From positions 1-6,173 of the forward strand of contig CAZCVY010000342.1 of the NCBI GenBank assembly GCA_964501985.1: DNA of 6,173 nucleotides, read 5' to 3'. Each line of letters starts with the position of its first letter. The first letter of the stretch is position 1. The notes under the pieces were generated by a model. The model had not been told where the DNA came from, did not search any database, and was given only the letters and a program-made list of their open reading frames with translations. Positions 1 through 5,076 of this stretch are shown here, one piece after another. This DNA comes from Bog-366 sp964501985. GTDB lineage: Bacteria > Acidobacteriota > Terriglobia > UBA7540. The translations under genes were made by a program, and so were the position numbers.

Positions 1-40
1 AGCGCCAAGGCATCCACCGTACGCCCTTAGTAGCTTGACC
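1..40 (-). rRNA. rrl: 23S ribosomal RNA gene, 5' end only (partial)
   Basis: Read on the minus strand, positions 40 down to 1 begin GGTCAAGCTACTAAG and continue through ACGGTGGATGCCTTGGC, the strongly conserved first ~40 nt of bacterial 23S rRNA (E. coli starts GGTTAAGCGACTAAG and has the same ACGGTGGATGCC block). The mature 5' end is placed at about position 40 by analogy. This part of 23S forms helix 1 with the 3' end of the molecule. The rest of the gene lies beyond the left edge, so intactness and linkage to 5S cannot be judged. Confidence 0.95.
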
Positions 41-63
41 ATAATATCTGCTCAAAACATCAA

Positions 64-98
64 GAACAGTTTACGGTTCTCAGTTTACAGCTCACAGC
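64..98 (-). repeat. Degenerate 7-bp tandem repeat array (five units), proximal to 23S
   Basis: On the minus strand positions 98 to 64 split into GCTGTGA, GCTGTAA, ACTGAGA, ACCGTAA and ACTGTTC with no insertions, giving a consensus near RCTGTAA. The unit-to-unit register is exact although the units have diverged. The array sits 24 nt upstream of the 23S 5' end, in what should be precursor RNA removed during maturation. Function unknown. Confidence 0.6.
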
Positions 99-118
99 CA
101 AAGACCAAGACGTAAGCC

Positions 119-153
119 CTTACTGTTTACTATTGACTGTCGACCGTTGACTG
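119..153 (-). repeat. Second degenerate 7-bp tandem repeat array (five units)
   Basis: On the minus strand positions 153 to 119 split into CAGTCAA, CGGTCGA, CAGTCAA, TAGTAAA and CAGTAAG. The shared pattern is YRGTMRA-like, and two units are identical at a 14-bp distance. The word differs from the neighbouring array at 64-98, but the 7-bp period is the same. Both lie in the 23S leader. Confidence 0.6.
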
Positions 154-180
154 CCCTTTTCGCAGATTCGCCTTTCTTAC

Positions 181-206
181 ACTGCCCGGATCCAATCCCG
201 GACAGT
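181..206 (-). other. Hairpin in the 23S leader RNA
   Basis: Arms 181-189 and 198-206 pair over 9 bp around an 8-nt loop. On the minus-strand RNA every pair forms, one being a U-G wobble. On the plus strand the same position would be a C-A mismatch. This asymmetry supports minus-strand transcription. It may help fold or process pre-23S RNA. The true 23S processing stem would pair with sequence downstream of 23S, outside the window. Confidence 0.5.
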
Positions 207-326
207 TTGCAGCCACCAGGCTCAAGTTTCCGATCCTTGAGGAGAGCATTTGATTGCCCCCACCGAGAACCAGCTACCGAGCACTGATAACTGCGACTAC
301 TAAGTAGACGCCACACTATTCAGTTT

Positions 327-336
327 TCAAAGAGCA
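327..336 (-). promoter_or_regulatory. boxA-like rRNA antitermination site
   Basis: The minus strand reads TGCTCTTTGAAAACTGAAT from position 336 downward. TGCTCTTT matches the boxA core (TGCTCTTTAACAA in E. coli), and the TTTGAAAACT continuation resembles the spacer just ahead of 23S in many bacteria. boxA RNA recruits NusB/NusE and the Nus complex, which lets RNA polymerase read through long untranslated rRNA. Its distance to 23S is about 287 nt. Its presence argues that this leader belongs to a genuine rRNA transcript. Confidence 0.75.
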
Positions 337-644
337 CCGAGTGTCCAGAGCCGACTCGCGTCTCCCTGGGCCTCTTCCTGCAACCTTGCACCCGTCATTC
401 GACAGGGCTGCCGGGATGCTGGGCTTGATTCCCCCGGACAACCGGGCGAGACCAACCTCAGCAACCCAACAAACATCCTCTCGACACCACTCAAGAGCGC
501 ACAACACAGTTCGCGCGCCTTTGCGGCCGCCGAGTTCGACTGCTGTAAGCTTCGAGGATTGAAACAGGCGGGAGGGTTTCTTACTGGGGACCCACTTGCC
601 TCAAGCCCTTATCCGAAAGCCTTTCGCGTATCGACCTCCGAGGA

Positions 645-691
645 GTTTCAACCGAGTCGATGTGGAGCGTCAAAACTAGCTCGGCTGAAAC
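645..691 (-). other. 12-bp hairpin in the early 23S leader
   Basis: GTTTCAGCCGAG on the minus strand (691-680) pairs with CTCGGTTGAAAC (656-645) over 12 consecutive positions around a 23-nt loop. One pair is a G-U wobble in minus-strand RNA, equal to a C-A mismatch if read from the plus strand, so the helix is complete only in the rRNA-sense transcript. No U-run follows, so it is not an intrinsic terminator. It lies about 50-80 nt after the P2 start region. Confidence 0.55.
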
Positions 692-746
692 CACGAATCA
701 ACCGTGCTTCCTCTTACTTCGTCCACCTTCGTACTGGCAATCAGAA

Positions 747-775
747 ATACTACTGTAACATTTTCGTAATTGCAA
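747..775 (-). promoter_or_regulatory. Candidate sigma70 promoter P2 for 23S
   Basis: On the minus strand TTGCAA (775-770) and TAGTAT (752-747) are separated by 17 bp, each matching four of six consensus positions. An A-tract of seven (785-779) and an AT-rich stretch lie just upstream and could serve as an UP element. Transcription would start near 739-741. The match is moderate. Tandem promoters are common for rRNA operons, which makes it plausible. Confidence 0.45.
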
Positions 776-874
776 GGGTTTTTTTGCCACCCATAAATTA
801 TTTCCGCAGGGCCCTAGAACGCCCTTTTCCCCATCGCGAATCGCGTTCGGCAAGCGGAAAGAACGGCCAATCGC

Positions 875-904
875 ATTATACAATAGGGATTCTGTTGACC
901 GCAA
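875..904 (-). promoter_or_regulatory. Candidate sigma70 promoter P1 for 23S
   Basis: The minus strand carries a perfect TATAAT (880-875) preceded at 18 bp by TTGCGG (904-899), which matches the first three consensus positions of the -35. A start near 866-869 is expected. It points away from the small exported-protein gene and into the 23S leader. The perfect -10 is its strongest argument; the -35 is weak. Confidence 0.55.
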
Positions 905-989
905 TGTTCGTAAGGATGGGTGGCCAACGCCACGTGCTATGAAGTCTTCTCACCGTCATGGCCACGTAGTAATAGCTCTGGAGTTTGCA

Positions 990-1421
990 ATGCTACGGCG
1001 AAAGGGTAGCGAGGAAATGTTGCTCACTGAACGCGTATCAGCAATTGCTTTGATAACAGTTCTCGTGCTTCCACTTTCAGGCCTTTCTCAGGGCGCCCAG
1101 AATTCGGGCGCTCGAGAGAGCAAGGCCGAAAGCGGTGTGATCGTCTGTAGGGTTATGGAAACCTTCGAAGATAATCGGCTGGGCATGCGAGCCATTATCT
1201 TCCATCAGCGCGACAAGGCCGACGGGCCTCGGCTGGGAGCCCTCCTCGTAGCGCAATCAGGTAAAGAGATGGACTTGGAAACGATCGATGGCCGGCGTTA
1301 CCACGTTACTGTCTTCCGCGTCAAAAGCGCCTTCGGACGTGGGCTGGTAATGGTGCCGACGTCCAGGTTGAAGCTGATTGAGCATGATGAGTTCAATTTG
1401 CTTCTGCCGCCAGCGGATTGA
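990..1421 (+). CDS. Small exported protein of unknown function
   Basis: I do not recognise this 143-residue protein. The start at 990 is chosen because GGAG (980-983) lies 6 nt before it. The earlier in-frame start at 939 has no clear ribosome site, and for the ATG at 1017 the GAGG is only 2 nt away. The N-terminus looks like a Sec signal peptide: charged residues MLRRKGSEE, a hydrophobic core at about residues 17-32 (SAIALITVLVLPLSGL), and a possible cleavage after SQG at residue 35. There is no lipobox cysteine. The mature part, about 108 residues, has a single Cys (C53), alternating hydrophobic/polar segments suggestive of beta strands, and an acidic patch (ETFED, residues 57-61). It stands alone, divergent from the rRNA promoter and 283 nt before pntAA, so context gives no functional clue. 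An exported location is an inference from the N-terminus. Confidence 0.65.
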   Translation: MLRRKGSEEMLLTERVSAIALITVLVLPLSGLSQGAQNSGARESKAESGVIVCRVMETFEDNRLGMRAIIFHQRDKADGPRLGALLVAQSGKEMDLETIDGRRYHVTVFRVKSAFGRGLVMVPTSRLKLIEHDEFNLLLPPAD

Positions 1422-1441
1422 CGGTTGACATCCGGATAATC

Positions 1442-1566
1442 CTTTTGATGCGTACCCAGCCTCTCTCCTTCGAGTGTGGTGTCCCGGCTAACGACTTACA
1501 ATGGCGGTCGCGGCCCGTAGTCGTTCTTGTTGTCAACAATTGCGCAGGACACCACACTATCAAAAG
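1442..1566. repeat. Nested inverted repeat, structured RNA or small palindromic element
   Basis: Arms AGTGTGGTGTCC (1473-1484) and GGACACCACACT (1547-1558) are a perfect 12-bp inverted repeat. The right arm continues without a gap into ATCAAAAG (1559-1566), which pairs with CTTTTGAT (1442-1449), leaving a 23-nt bulge on the left only. Inside are a second perfect stem, AACGACT (1490-1496) with AGTCGTT (1519-1525), and the small palindrome TTGTTG-T-CAACAA (1527-1539). Twenty paired terminal bases plus inner stems are far more than random. No U-run follows on either strand, so a simple terminator is unlikely. It could be an RNA structure after the exported-protein gene or a short non-autonomous mobile element; no clear target duplication is visible. 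Confidence 0.6.
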
Positions 1567-1570
1567 TCTC

Positions 1571-1599
1571 TTGCACACTTACCGTGGTTGGATTAAGAA
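1571..1599 (+). promoter_or_regulatory. Weak promoter candidate for the pnt operon
   Basis: TTGCAC (1571-1576) and TAAGAA (1594-1599) are spaced by 17 bp, with four and three consensus matches respectively. It is the best-spaced pair I see in the 280 nt before pntAA and would give a leader of about 100 nt. The -10 is poor, so the call is tentative. Confidence 0.25.
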
Positions 1600-1602
1600 T
1601 CA

Positions 1603-1630
1603 GAGGGAAGTGATTCGCTCGAATTTCCTC
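1603..1630 (+). promoter_or_regulatory. Palindrome in the pntAA leader (operator or leader hairpin)
   Basis: ATTCG-CT-CGAAT (1613-1624) is a perfect palindrome flanked by GAGGGAA on the left and TTCCTC on the right, which extend the pairing with a bulged G and a 3-nt GTG bulge. It lies just after the candidate -10 and about 60 nt before the ribosome site, a position suited to an operator or a leader hairpin. It also contains AAGTGATT (1608-1615), the same 8-bp word as the half-site of the palindrome upstream of pntAB. Confidence 0.35.
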
Positions 1631-1704
1631 GGCAACAAATAGCATCAGTAACCATTACGAACCATCAAGGCGCAAACCGTCATCAAATAGAAGGGGGATT
1701 ACGA

Positions 1705-2880
1705 ATGATCGTGGGTGTTCCCAAAGAGGGCTTTCCCGGCGAGCGTCGCGTCGCTCTGGTTCCGGTGGTTATACCCAATCTCACGAAGGCAGGATTTCAA
1801 ATACTGGTGGAAGCGGGCGCCGGAGTCAGCGCGGGATATCCCGACGCCGATTACGTGGAGAAGGGTGCCACGCTCGCGGCTTCGCGCGCCGAGGTTTTCC
1901 AGTCCGCTGATGTCATCGTACAGGTTCTCAGTTACGGGTCCAACGATGCCACCGGCAAAGACGACCTCTTGCTTTTTCGCCGCGACCAAACGGTCATTGG
2001 CTTCCACCGTCCTTTTGGCTCTCTGGAATCAGCGCAGCAACTTGCCTCGACCGGAGTTAGCTCCTTTTCCGTCGAATTGATGCCCCGCATTACGCGCGCG
2101 CAAAGCATGGACGCACTATCCTCCATGGCCACAATCTGCGGTTATAAGGCCGTGCTGCTTGCCGCGGACCGCCTGCCGCGCATGTTTCCCATGCTCACAA
2201 CGGCGGCGGGGACCATTACGCCAGCGCGCGTCTTCATCATTGGCGCCGGAGTGGCGGGGCTGCAGGCGATCTCGGCAGCACGGCGGCTGGGCGCAGTGGC
2301 CTCCGCTTACGATCTGCGTCCGGCGGCGAAGGAACAGGTTCAAAGCCTCGGCGGACGGTTCATCGAGTTGCCGATCGAGGCCAAAGACGCGCAAGACGCG
2401 CGCGGTTATGCGAAGCAGCAGGACGAAACCTTTTTCCAACGCCAGCGCGAGCTGCTGGGGCGCGTCGTGGCGGAAAGCGATGTGGTGATCACCGCCGCCG
2501 TGGTTCCTGGGAAGACGCCTCCAGTGCTCATCACGCGCGAAATGGTGAAGAGCATGGCGCCGGGCTCAGTGATCGTAGACCTGGCTTCTGAGCGCGGCGG
2601 CAACTGCGAGTTGACGAAAGCAGGCCAGCGCATTATCGAACACGGCGTGACCATCATTGGTTATGTCAACGTGGCAAGTACGGTGCCTTATCATGCGAGC
2701 CTGATGTATGCGAAAAACCTGACAGCCTTTCTTCTGCATTTGGGAAAGGAAGGCAAGCTACAACTGAATCTTGACGACGAGATCACGCGCGATACTTTAT
2801 TCACGCGAGGCGGCGATGTGGTGAACTCCCGTGTGCGGGAATTCTTCGCGCTACCCGCGCTTGCGGCGCAAAAAACTTAA
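1705..2880 (+). CDS. pntAA: NAD(P)+ transhydrogenase subunit alpha part 1 (NAD(H)-binding domain I)
   Basis: This 391-residue soluble subunit binds NADH and passes hydride to NADP+ bound by PntB. The start is set by AAGGGGGA (1691-1698) 6 nt upstream. The N-terminus MIVGVPKE...GERRVALVP is that of the alanine dehydrogenase/PntA family. MPRITRAQSMDALSS carries the RQD loop residues R128, Q133 and D136 that contact nucleotide in Rhodospirillum rubrum domain I. A Rossmann fold follows, with GAGVAG at 180-185 and the NAD-selecting acidic residue D203 (AYDLRP). Further family blocks are KEQVQSLGGRFI (209-220), ITAAVVPGKTPPVLI (262-276) and SVIVDLASERGGNC (288-301). The length fits separate PntAA subunits (about 380 residues) and there is no membrane extension, unlike the fused PntA of E. 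coli. Alanine dehydrogenase is excluded by the following pntAB and pntB genes. The protein looks complete. Confidence 0.95.
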   Translation: MIVGVPKEGFPGERRVALVPVVIPNLTKAGFQILVEAGAGVSAGYPDADYVEKGATLAASRAEVFQSADVIVQVLSYGSNDATGKDDLLLFRRDQTVIGFHRPFGSLESAQQLASTGVSSFSVELMPRITRAQSMDALSSMATICGYKAVLLAADRLPRMFPMLTTAAGTITPARVFIIGAGVAGLQAISAARRLGAVASAYDLRPAAKEQVQSLGGRFIELPIEAKDAQDARGYAKQQDETFFQRQRELLGRVVAESDVVITAAVVPGKTPPVLITREMVKSMAPGSVIVDLASERGGNCELTKAGQRIIEHGVTIIGYVNVASTVPYHASLMYAKNLTAFLLHLGKEGKLQLNLDDEITRDTLFTRGGDVVNSRVREFFALPALAAQKT

Positions 2881-2895
2881 ACGCAGGTTTTGGGA

Positions 2896-2927
2896 CTTGG
2901 GAAAATTCCAAGGAGCCGGAAAACGGC
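2896..2927 (+). other. Two small tandem hairpins after pntAA
   Basis: CTTGGGAAAATTCCAAG (2896-2912) folds over 7 bp including a G-U pair, and GCCG-GAAAA-CGGC (2915-2927) follows 2 nt later. Neither has a U-run, so they are not convincing terminators. They may protect the pntAA mRNA 3' end or affect coupling to pntAB. The evidence is structural only. Confidence 0.25.
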
Positions 2928-2994
2928 GAATTCCATTGTGGATAAACCGCAAATGACCCCCAAAGGGTGCACAAGAATGAAGCAAGGCTTTAAT

Positions 2995-3021
2995 TTAAGT
3001 GATTGAATATAAATCACTTAA
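2995..3021. promoter_or_regulatory. Perfect 10-bp palindrome upstream of pntAB (operator candidate)
   Basis: TTAAGTGATT (2995-3004) and AATCACTTAA (3012-3021) form a perfect inverted repeat around a 7-nt AT-only-but-one spacer, 41 nt before the pntAB start. The spacing and symmetry suit a dimeric DNA-binding regulator. It resembles neither the CRP (TGTGA-N6-TCACA) nor the FNR (TTGAT-N4-ATCAA) consensus exactly. The AT-rich stem makes a terminator unlikely, although a T5 run lies at 3026-3030. Its place inside the operon suggests separate control of the membrane subunits. Confidence 0.45.
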
Positions 3022-3062
3022 TATGTTTTTCAGCGCCTGACGCCGATTCCAGGGAGGAACCC

Positions 3063-3359
3063 GTGACTTTTGATCTCATCAATTGTCTGTATGTCTTTGT
3101 GCTGGCGGGATTTATTGGATTTGAAGTGATCCGGCGCGTGTCCCCGTTGCTGCACACACCGCTGATGTCGCTGACCAATGCCCTGGACGCCATCGTGGTG
3201 GTGGCGGCGATCATCATTGCCGGCCGCCACGACAGCATGCTTTCCACCATCCTTGGCGCCGCGGCGGTGGCCGCGGCCTTCAGCAACATGATCGGCGGAT
3301 TCCTGATTACCGACCGCATGTTGCGCATGTTCAAGCTTAGCCGGACGAAGAAACCATGA
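3063..3359 (+). CDS. pntAB: NAD(P)+ transhydrogenase subunit alpha part 2 (membrane domain IIa)
   Basis: This 98-residue membrane subunit forms part of the proton channel. The start is GTG at 3063, because AGGGAGGAA lies directly upstream (GGAGG ends 5 nt before it) and the N-terminus then begins MTFDLINCLYVFVLAGF. A longer in-frame reading from a TTG at 3003 would run through the upstream palindrome and has no ribosome site. Hydrophobic helices lie at about residues 5-25, 41-54 and 60-83. The signature HTPLMSLTNALDAIVVV (31-47) matches the family block HTPLMSVTNAISGIVVVG. FSNMIGGFLITDRMLRMFK (73-91) matches the C-terminal family end. The stop overlaps the pntB start by ATGA, implying translational coupling. 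The protein is at the short end for the family but carries the conserved core. Confidence 0.93.
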   Translation: MTFDLINCLYVFVLAGFIGFEVIRRVSPLLHTPLMSLTNALDAIVVVAAIIIAGRHDSMLSTILGAAAVAAAFSNMIGGFLITDRMLRMFKLSRTKKP

Positions 3360-4747
3360 ACCACCTCCTTCAGCAGCAGCTCATCGACGTGGCCTACATC
3401 GCCGCGGTGGCGCTCTTTGTCCTGGCGCTCAAATGGCTCAGTTCGCCGGCCAGTGCGAAGCGCGGAGTGCTGGCGGGCGAGTTCGGCGCCGTACTAGCCG
3501 TCACTGCCACGCTCTGCGACTACCAGATCATCGAGTACAAGTGGATCATCGTCGCCCTGGCGGTGGGGGCGATTGTAGGCATTCCCCTGGGCCTCGTGCC
3601 CATGACCGCGGTGCCTCAGCGGACGGCCCTCAGCCACGCGTTTGGCGCGCTGGCAGCGGCGATGATCGGCATTGCCGAATATTACGTTCGCGTCCCCCAC
3701 CTGACGAAATTTGAGATGGTGGAGATCGCGCTGGAAGTGATAATCGGCTCGCTCACCTTCACCGGAAGCCTGATCGCCGCGGGAAAGTTGCAGGAAGTGT
3801 TGCCGCAGCGGCCGATTACCTACCGAGGCCAGAACATCGTCAGCCTGTCGGTGCTCGGTGCGGCGGTCCTCATCGCGCTGTGGCTGATGTTCCATCCCGA
3901 ATCCTCGCGCCTCTTCCCCGCGATGGTGTTGGTGTCGCTCGTTTTCGGCGTGATGCTCGTGACCCCGATCGGCGGCGCCGACATGCCGACGGTCATCTCG
4001 CTCTTGAATTCCTACGCCGGACTATCCGCGGCGCTGCTGGGCTTCGTGCTCAACAATAAAGTCTTGGTGGTGGCCGGAGCGCTCGATGGCTCGTCCGGTT
4101 TCATTCTGTCGGTCATCATGTGCAAGGCCATGAACCGGTCGTTTACCAACGTGATGTTTGGAGCCTTTGGGCAGGTGCAGGCTTCAGCGGCGGGGGCAAA
4201 GGAGGAGCGCACGGTGCGCAGCGCCACGGCGGAAGAGGCTGCGGCCATCCTCGGCGCGGCCAACACTGTGGCAATCGTTCCCGGCTACGGAATGGCAGTG
4301 GCGCAGGCTCAGCACAAGGTCCGCGAGCTTTTCGACACGCTCACAAAGAAGGGGATTGACGTCAAGTTCGGAATTCATCCCGTCGCCGGCCGCATGCCGG
4401 GCCACATGAACGTGCTGTTGGCGGAAGCCGACATTCCCTACGACCGCATGTTGGAAATGGACGCGATCAACCCGGACTTCCCTCAAACCGACGTGGTGCT
4501 GATCATCGGCGCGAACGACGTCACCAACCCCGCGGCCAAGACCGATCAGGGAAGCCCGATCTACGGCATGCCCATTCTGGAAGTCGATAAGGCGCGAACG
4601 GTGATGGTCATCAAGCGAAGCATGAACCCCGGCTTCGCCGGCATCGACAATCCGCTTTACTACGAAGACAAAACCCTAATGCTCTTCGGCGACGCCAAGG
4701 GATTTGTGGGCGACATCGTGAGAGAGCTATCGGGGGGCGGACATTAG
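3356..4747 (+). CDS. pntB: NAD(P)+ transhydrogenase subunit beta (membrane domain IIb and NADP(H)-binding domain III)
   Basis: This 463-residue integral membrane subunit couples proton entry to hydride transfer from NADH to NADP+. Its length matches R. rubrum and E. coli PntB (about 460). The N-terminal ~270 residues are a series of hydrophobic helices. H94 in SHAFGAL aligns with E. coli His91 of the proton path, D209 in GGADMP with Asp213, and N218 in NSYAG with Asn222. GSSGFILSVIMCKAMNRSF (245-263) is the conserved last membrane segment. Domain III starts near residue 285: GYGMAVAQAQ (310-319) is the NADP-binding loop, followed by HPVAGRMPGHMNVLLAEA (341-358), IIGANDVTNPAA (383-394), the K420-R421-S422 block that reads the NADP 2'-phosphate, and MNPGFAGIDNPLY (423-435). 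All key residues are present, so an active enzyme is expected. It overlaps pntAB by 4 nt and ends just before a heptad repeat array, with no clear terminator. Confidence 0.96.
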   Translation: MNHLLQQQLIDVAYIAAVALFVLALKWLSSPASAKRGVLAGEFGAVLAVTATLCDYQIIEYKWIIVALAVGAIVGIPLGLVPMTAVPQRTALSHAFGALAAAMIGIAEYYVRVPHLTKFEMVEIALEVIIGSLTFTGSLIAAGKLQEVLPQRPITYRGQNIVSLSVLGAAVLIALWLMFHPESSRLFPAMVLVSLVFGVMLVTPIGGADMPTVISLLNSYAGLSAALLGFVLNNKVLVVAGALDGSSGFILSVIMCKAMNRSFTNVMFGAFGQVQASAAGAKEERTVRSATAEEAAAILGAANTVAIVPGYGMAVAQAQHKVRELFDTLTKKGIDVKFGIHPVAGRMPGHMNVLLAEADIPYDRMLEMDAINPDFPQTDVVLIIGANDVTNPAAKTDQGSPIYGMPILEVDKARTVMVIKRSMNPGFAGIDNPLYYEDKTLMLFGDAKGFVGDIVRELSGGGH

Positions 4748-4749
4748 GA

Positions 4750-4805
4750 ATTGCCGATTGCCGATTTTTGATTGCCGATTGGCGATTTGCGATTGCCGAT
4801 TTGAG
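4750..4805 (+). repeat. Eight-unit 7-bp tandem repeat array after pntB
   Basis: From position 4750, 2 nt after the pntB stop, the sequence divides without gaps into ATTGCCG, ATTGCCG, ATTTTTG, ATTGCCG, ATTGGCG, ATTTGCG, ATTGCCG and ATTTGAG. Four units are identical and all start with ATT and end with G. The 7-bp period is the same as in the two arrays of the 23S leader, but the word is different. There are no spacers, so it is not a CRISPR array. Confidence 0.85.
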
Positions 4806-4860
4806 GACGGTGTTTTCGGTTCAACCACCTTTCCTGATGGCATGCTTGCGAAGCTTTAGA

Positions 4861-4996
4861 GTGCGGCAGCTTGCCACCGCTTTCCCCCTAGCGAGCTTGC
4901 TCGCGGCACTTCGAAACGGCGCCTGTTTCCCCCCTACCCAGAGGCGTGAAGCCCCAGCAAGCTGGCTGGCGAGAAAGCGGGAGCAAGCTGCCGCAC
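4861..4996. repeat. 136-bp imperfect palindrome with 41-bp arms (BIME/REP-like)
   Basis: Positions 4861-4901 and 4956-4996 are reverse complements at 35 of 41 positions with no gaps. The outermost 14 bp (GTGCGGCAGCTTGC and its complement) are perfect, then 2 mismatches, then 8 more paired bases. Each inner arm end also folds alone: GCGAG-CTTG-CTCGC (4891-4904) and CCAG-CAAG-CTGG (4954-4965), and these two hairpins are complementary to each other over 8 bp. The 54-nt centre adds GAAAC/GTTTC (4913-4929) and GGC/GCC (4943-4953). The design resembles paired REP hairpins or a small non-autonomous element. It could instead be part of the left end of the IS110 element. Confidence 0.75.
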
Positions 4997-5076
4997 GCAT
5001 TATGAAGGGGTGCCCCTGTCGAGTTCGGGTAGTTCGTGGAGAGTGGAACGAAACCTAGACCCAGGAGGGACATCCC

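Larger units (their letters stand above)
41..868 (-). other. Long transcribed leader of the 23S rRNA gene, without 16S or tRNA genes
   Basis: This ~830-nt stretch lies between the 23S 5' end and the upstream promoter candidate. I looked on the minus strand for the 16S 3' end (the anti-Shine-Dalgarno block) and for tRNA T-loop signatures and found neither, so it does not look like an ordinary 16S-23S spacer. It holds a boxA site at 327-336, hairpins at 181-206, 221-241, 433-446 and 645-691, a TGCAA/TTGCA palindrome at 379-390, and two heptad repeat arrays at 64-98 and 119-153. Open frames in it lack ribosome binding sites and credible proteins. The extent depends on which of two promoters is used. 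Confidence 0.7.

Noticed and set aside
41..868. tRNA-Ile or tRNA-Ala genes as in ordinary 16S-23S spacers
   Set aside because: I found no T-loop signature with matching acceptor and anticodon arms on either strand by eye. A covariance search would be decisive.
559..942. Plus-strand open frame of 127 codons
   Set aside because: It runs antisense to the 23S leader and through both rRNA promoter candidates, has no ribosome site, and its translation looks like random composition.
1418..1642. TTG-started open frame of 74 codons overlapping the exported-protein stop
   Set aside because: There is no Shine-Dalgarno sequence, and it crosses the nested inverted repeat, which better explains the sequence there.
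1705..2880. Alanine dehydrogenase
   Set aside because: The fold and N-terminus are shared, but the RQD loop and the following pntAB and pntB genes identify a transhydrogenase subunit.
2995..3030. Intrinsic terminator between pntAA and pntAB
   Set aside because: The stem is almost entirely AT and the T5 run starts 4 nt after it, so it would be weak. An operator fits better.
4750..4805. CRISPR array
   Set aside because: Seven-base units follow each other with no spacers.
4768..5058. Plus-strand open frame of 96 codons
   Set aside because: It is formed by the heptad repeats and the 136-bp palindrome and has no ribosome site or recognisable domain.
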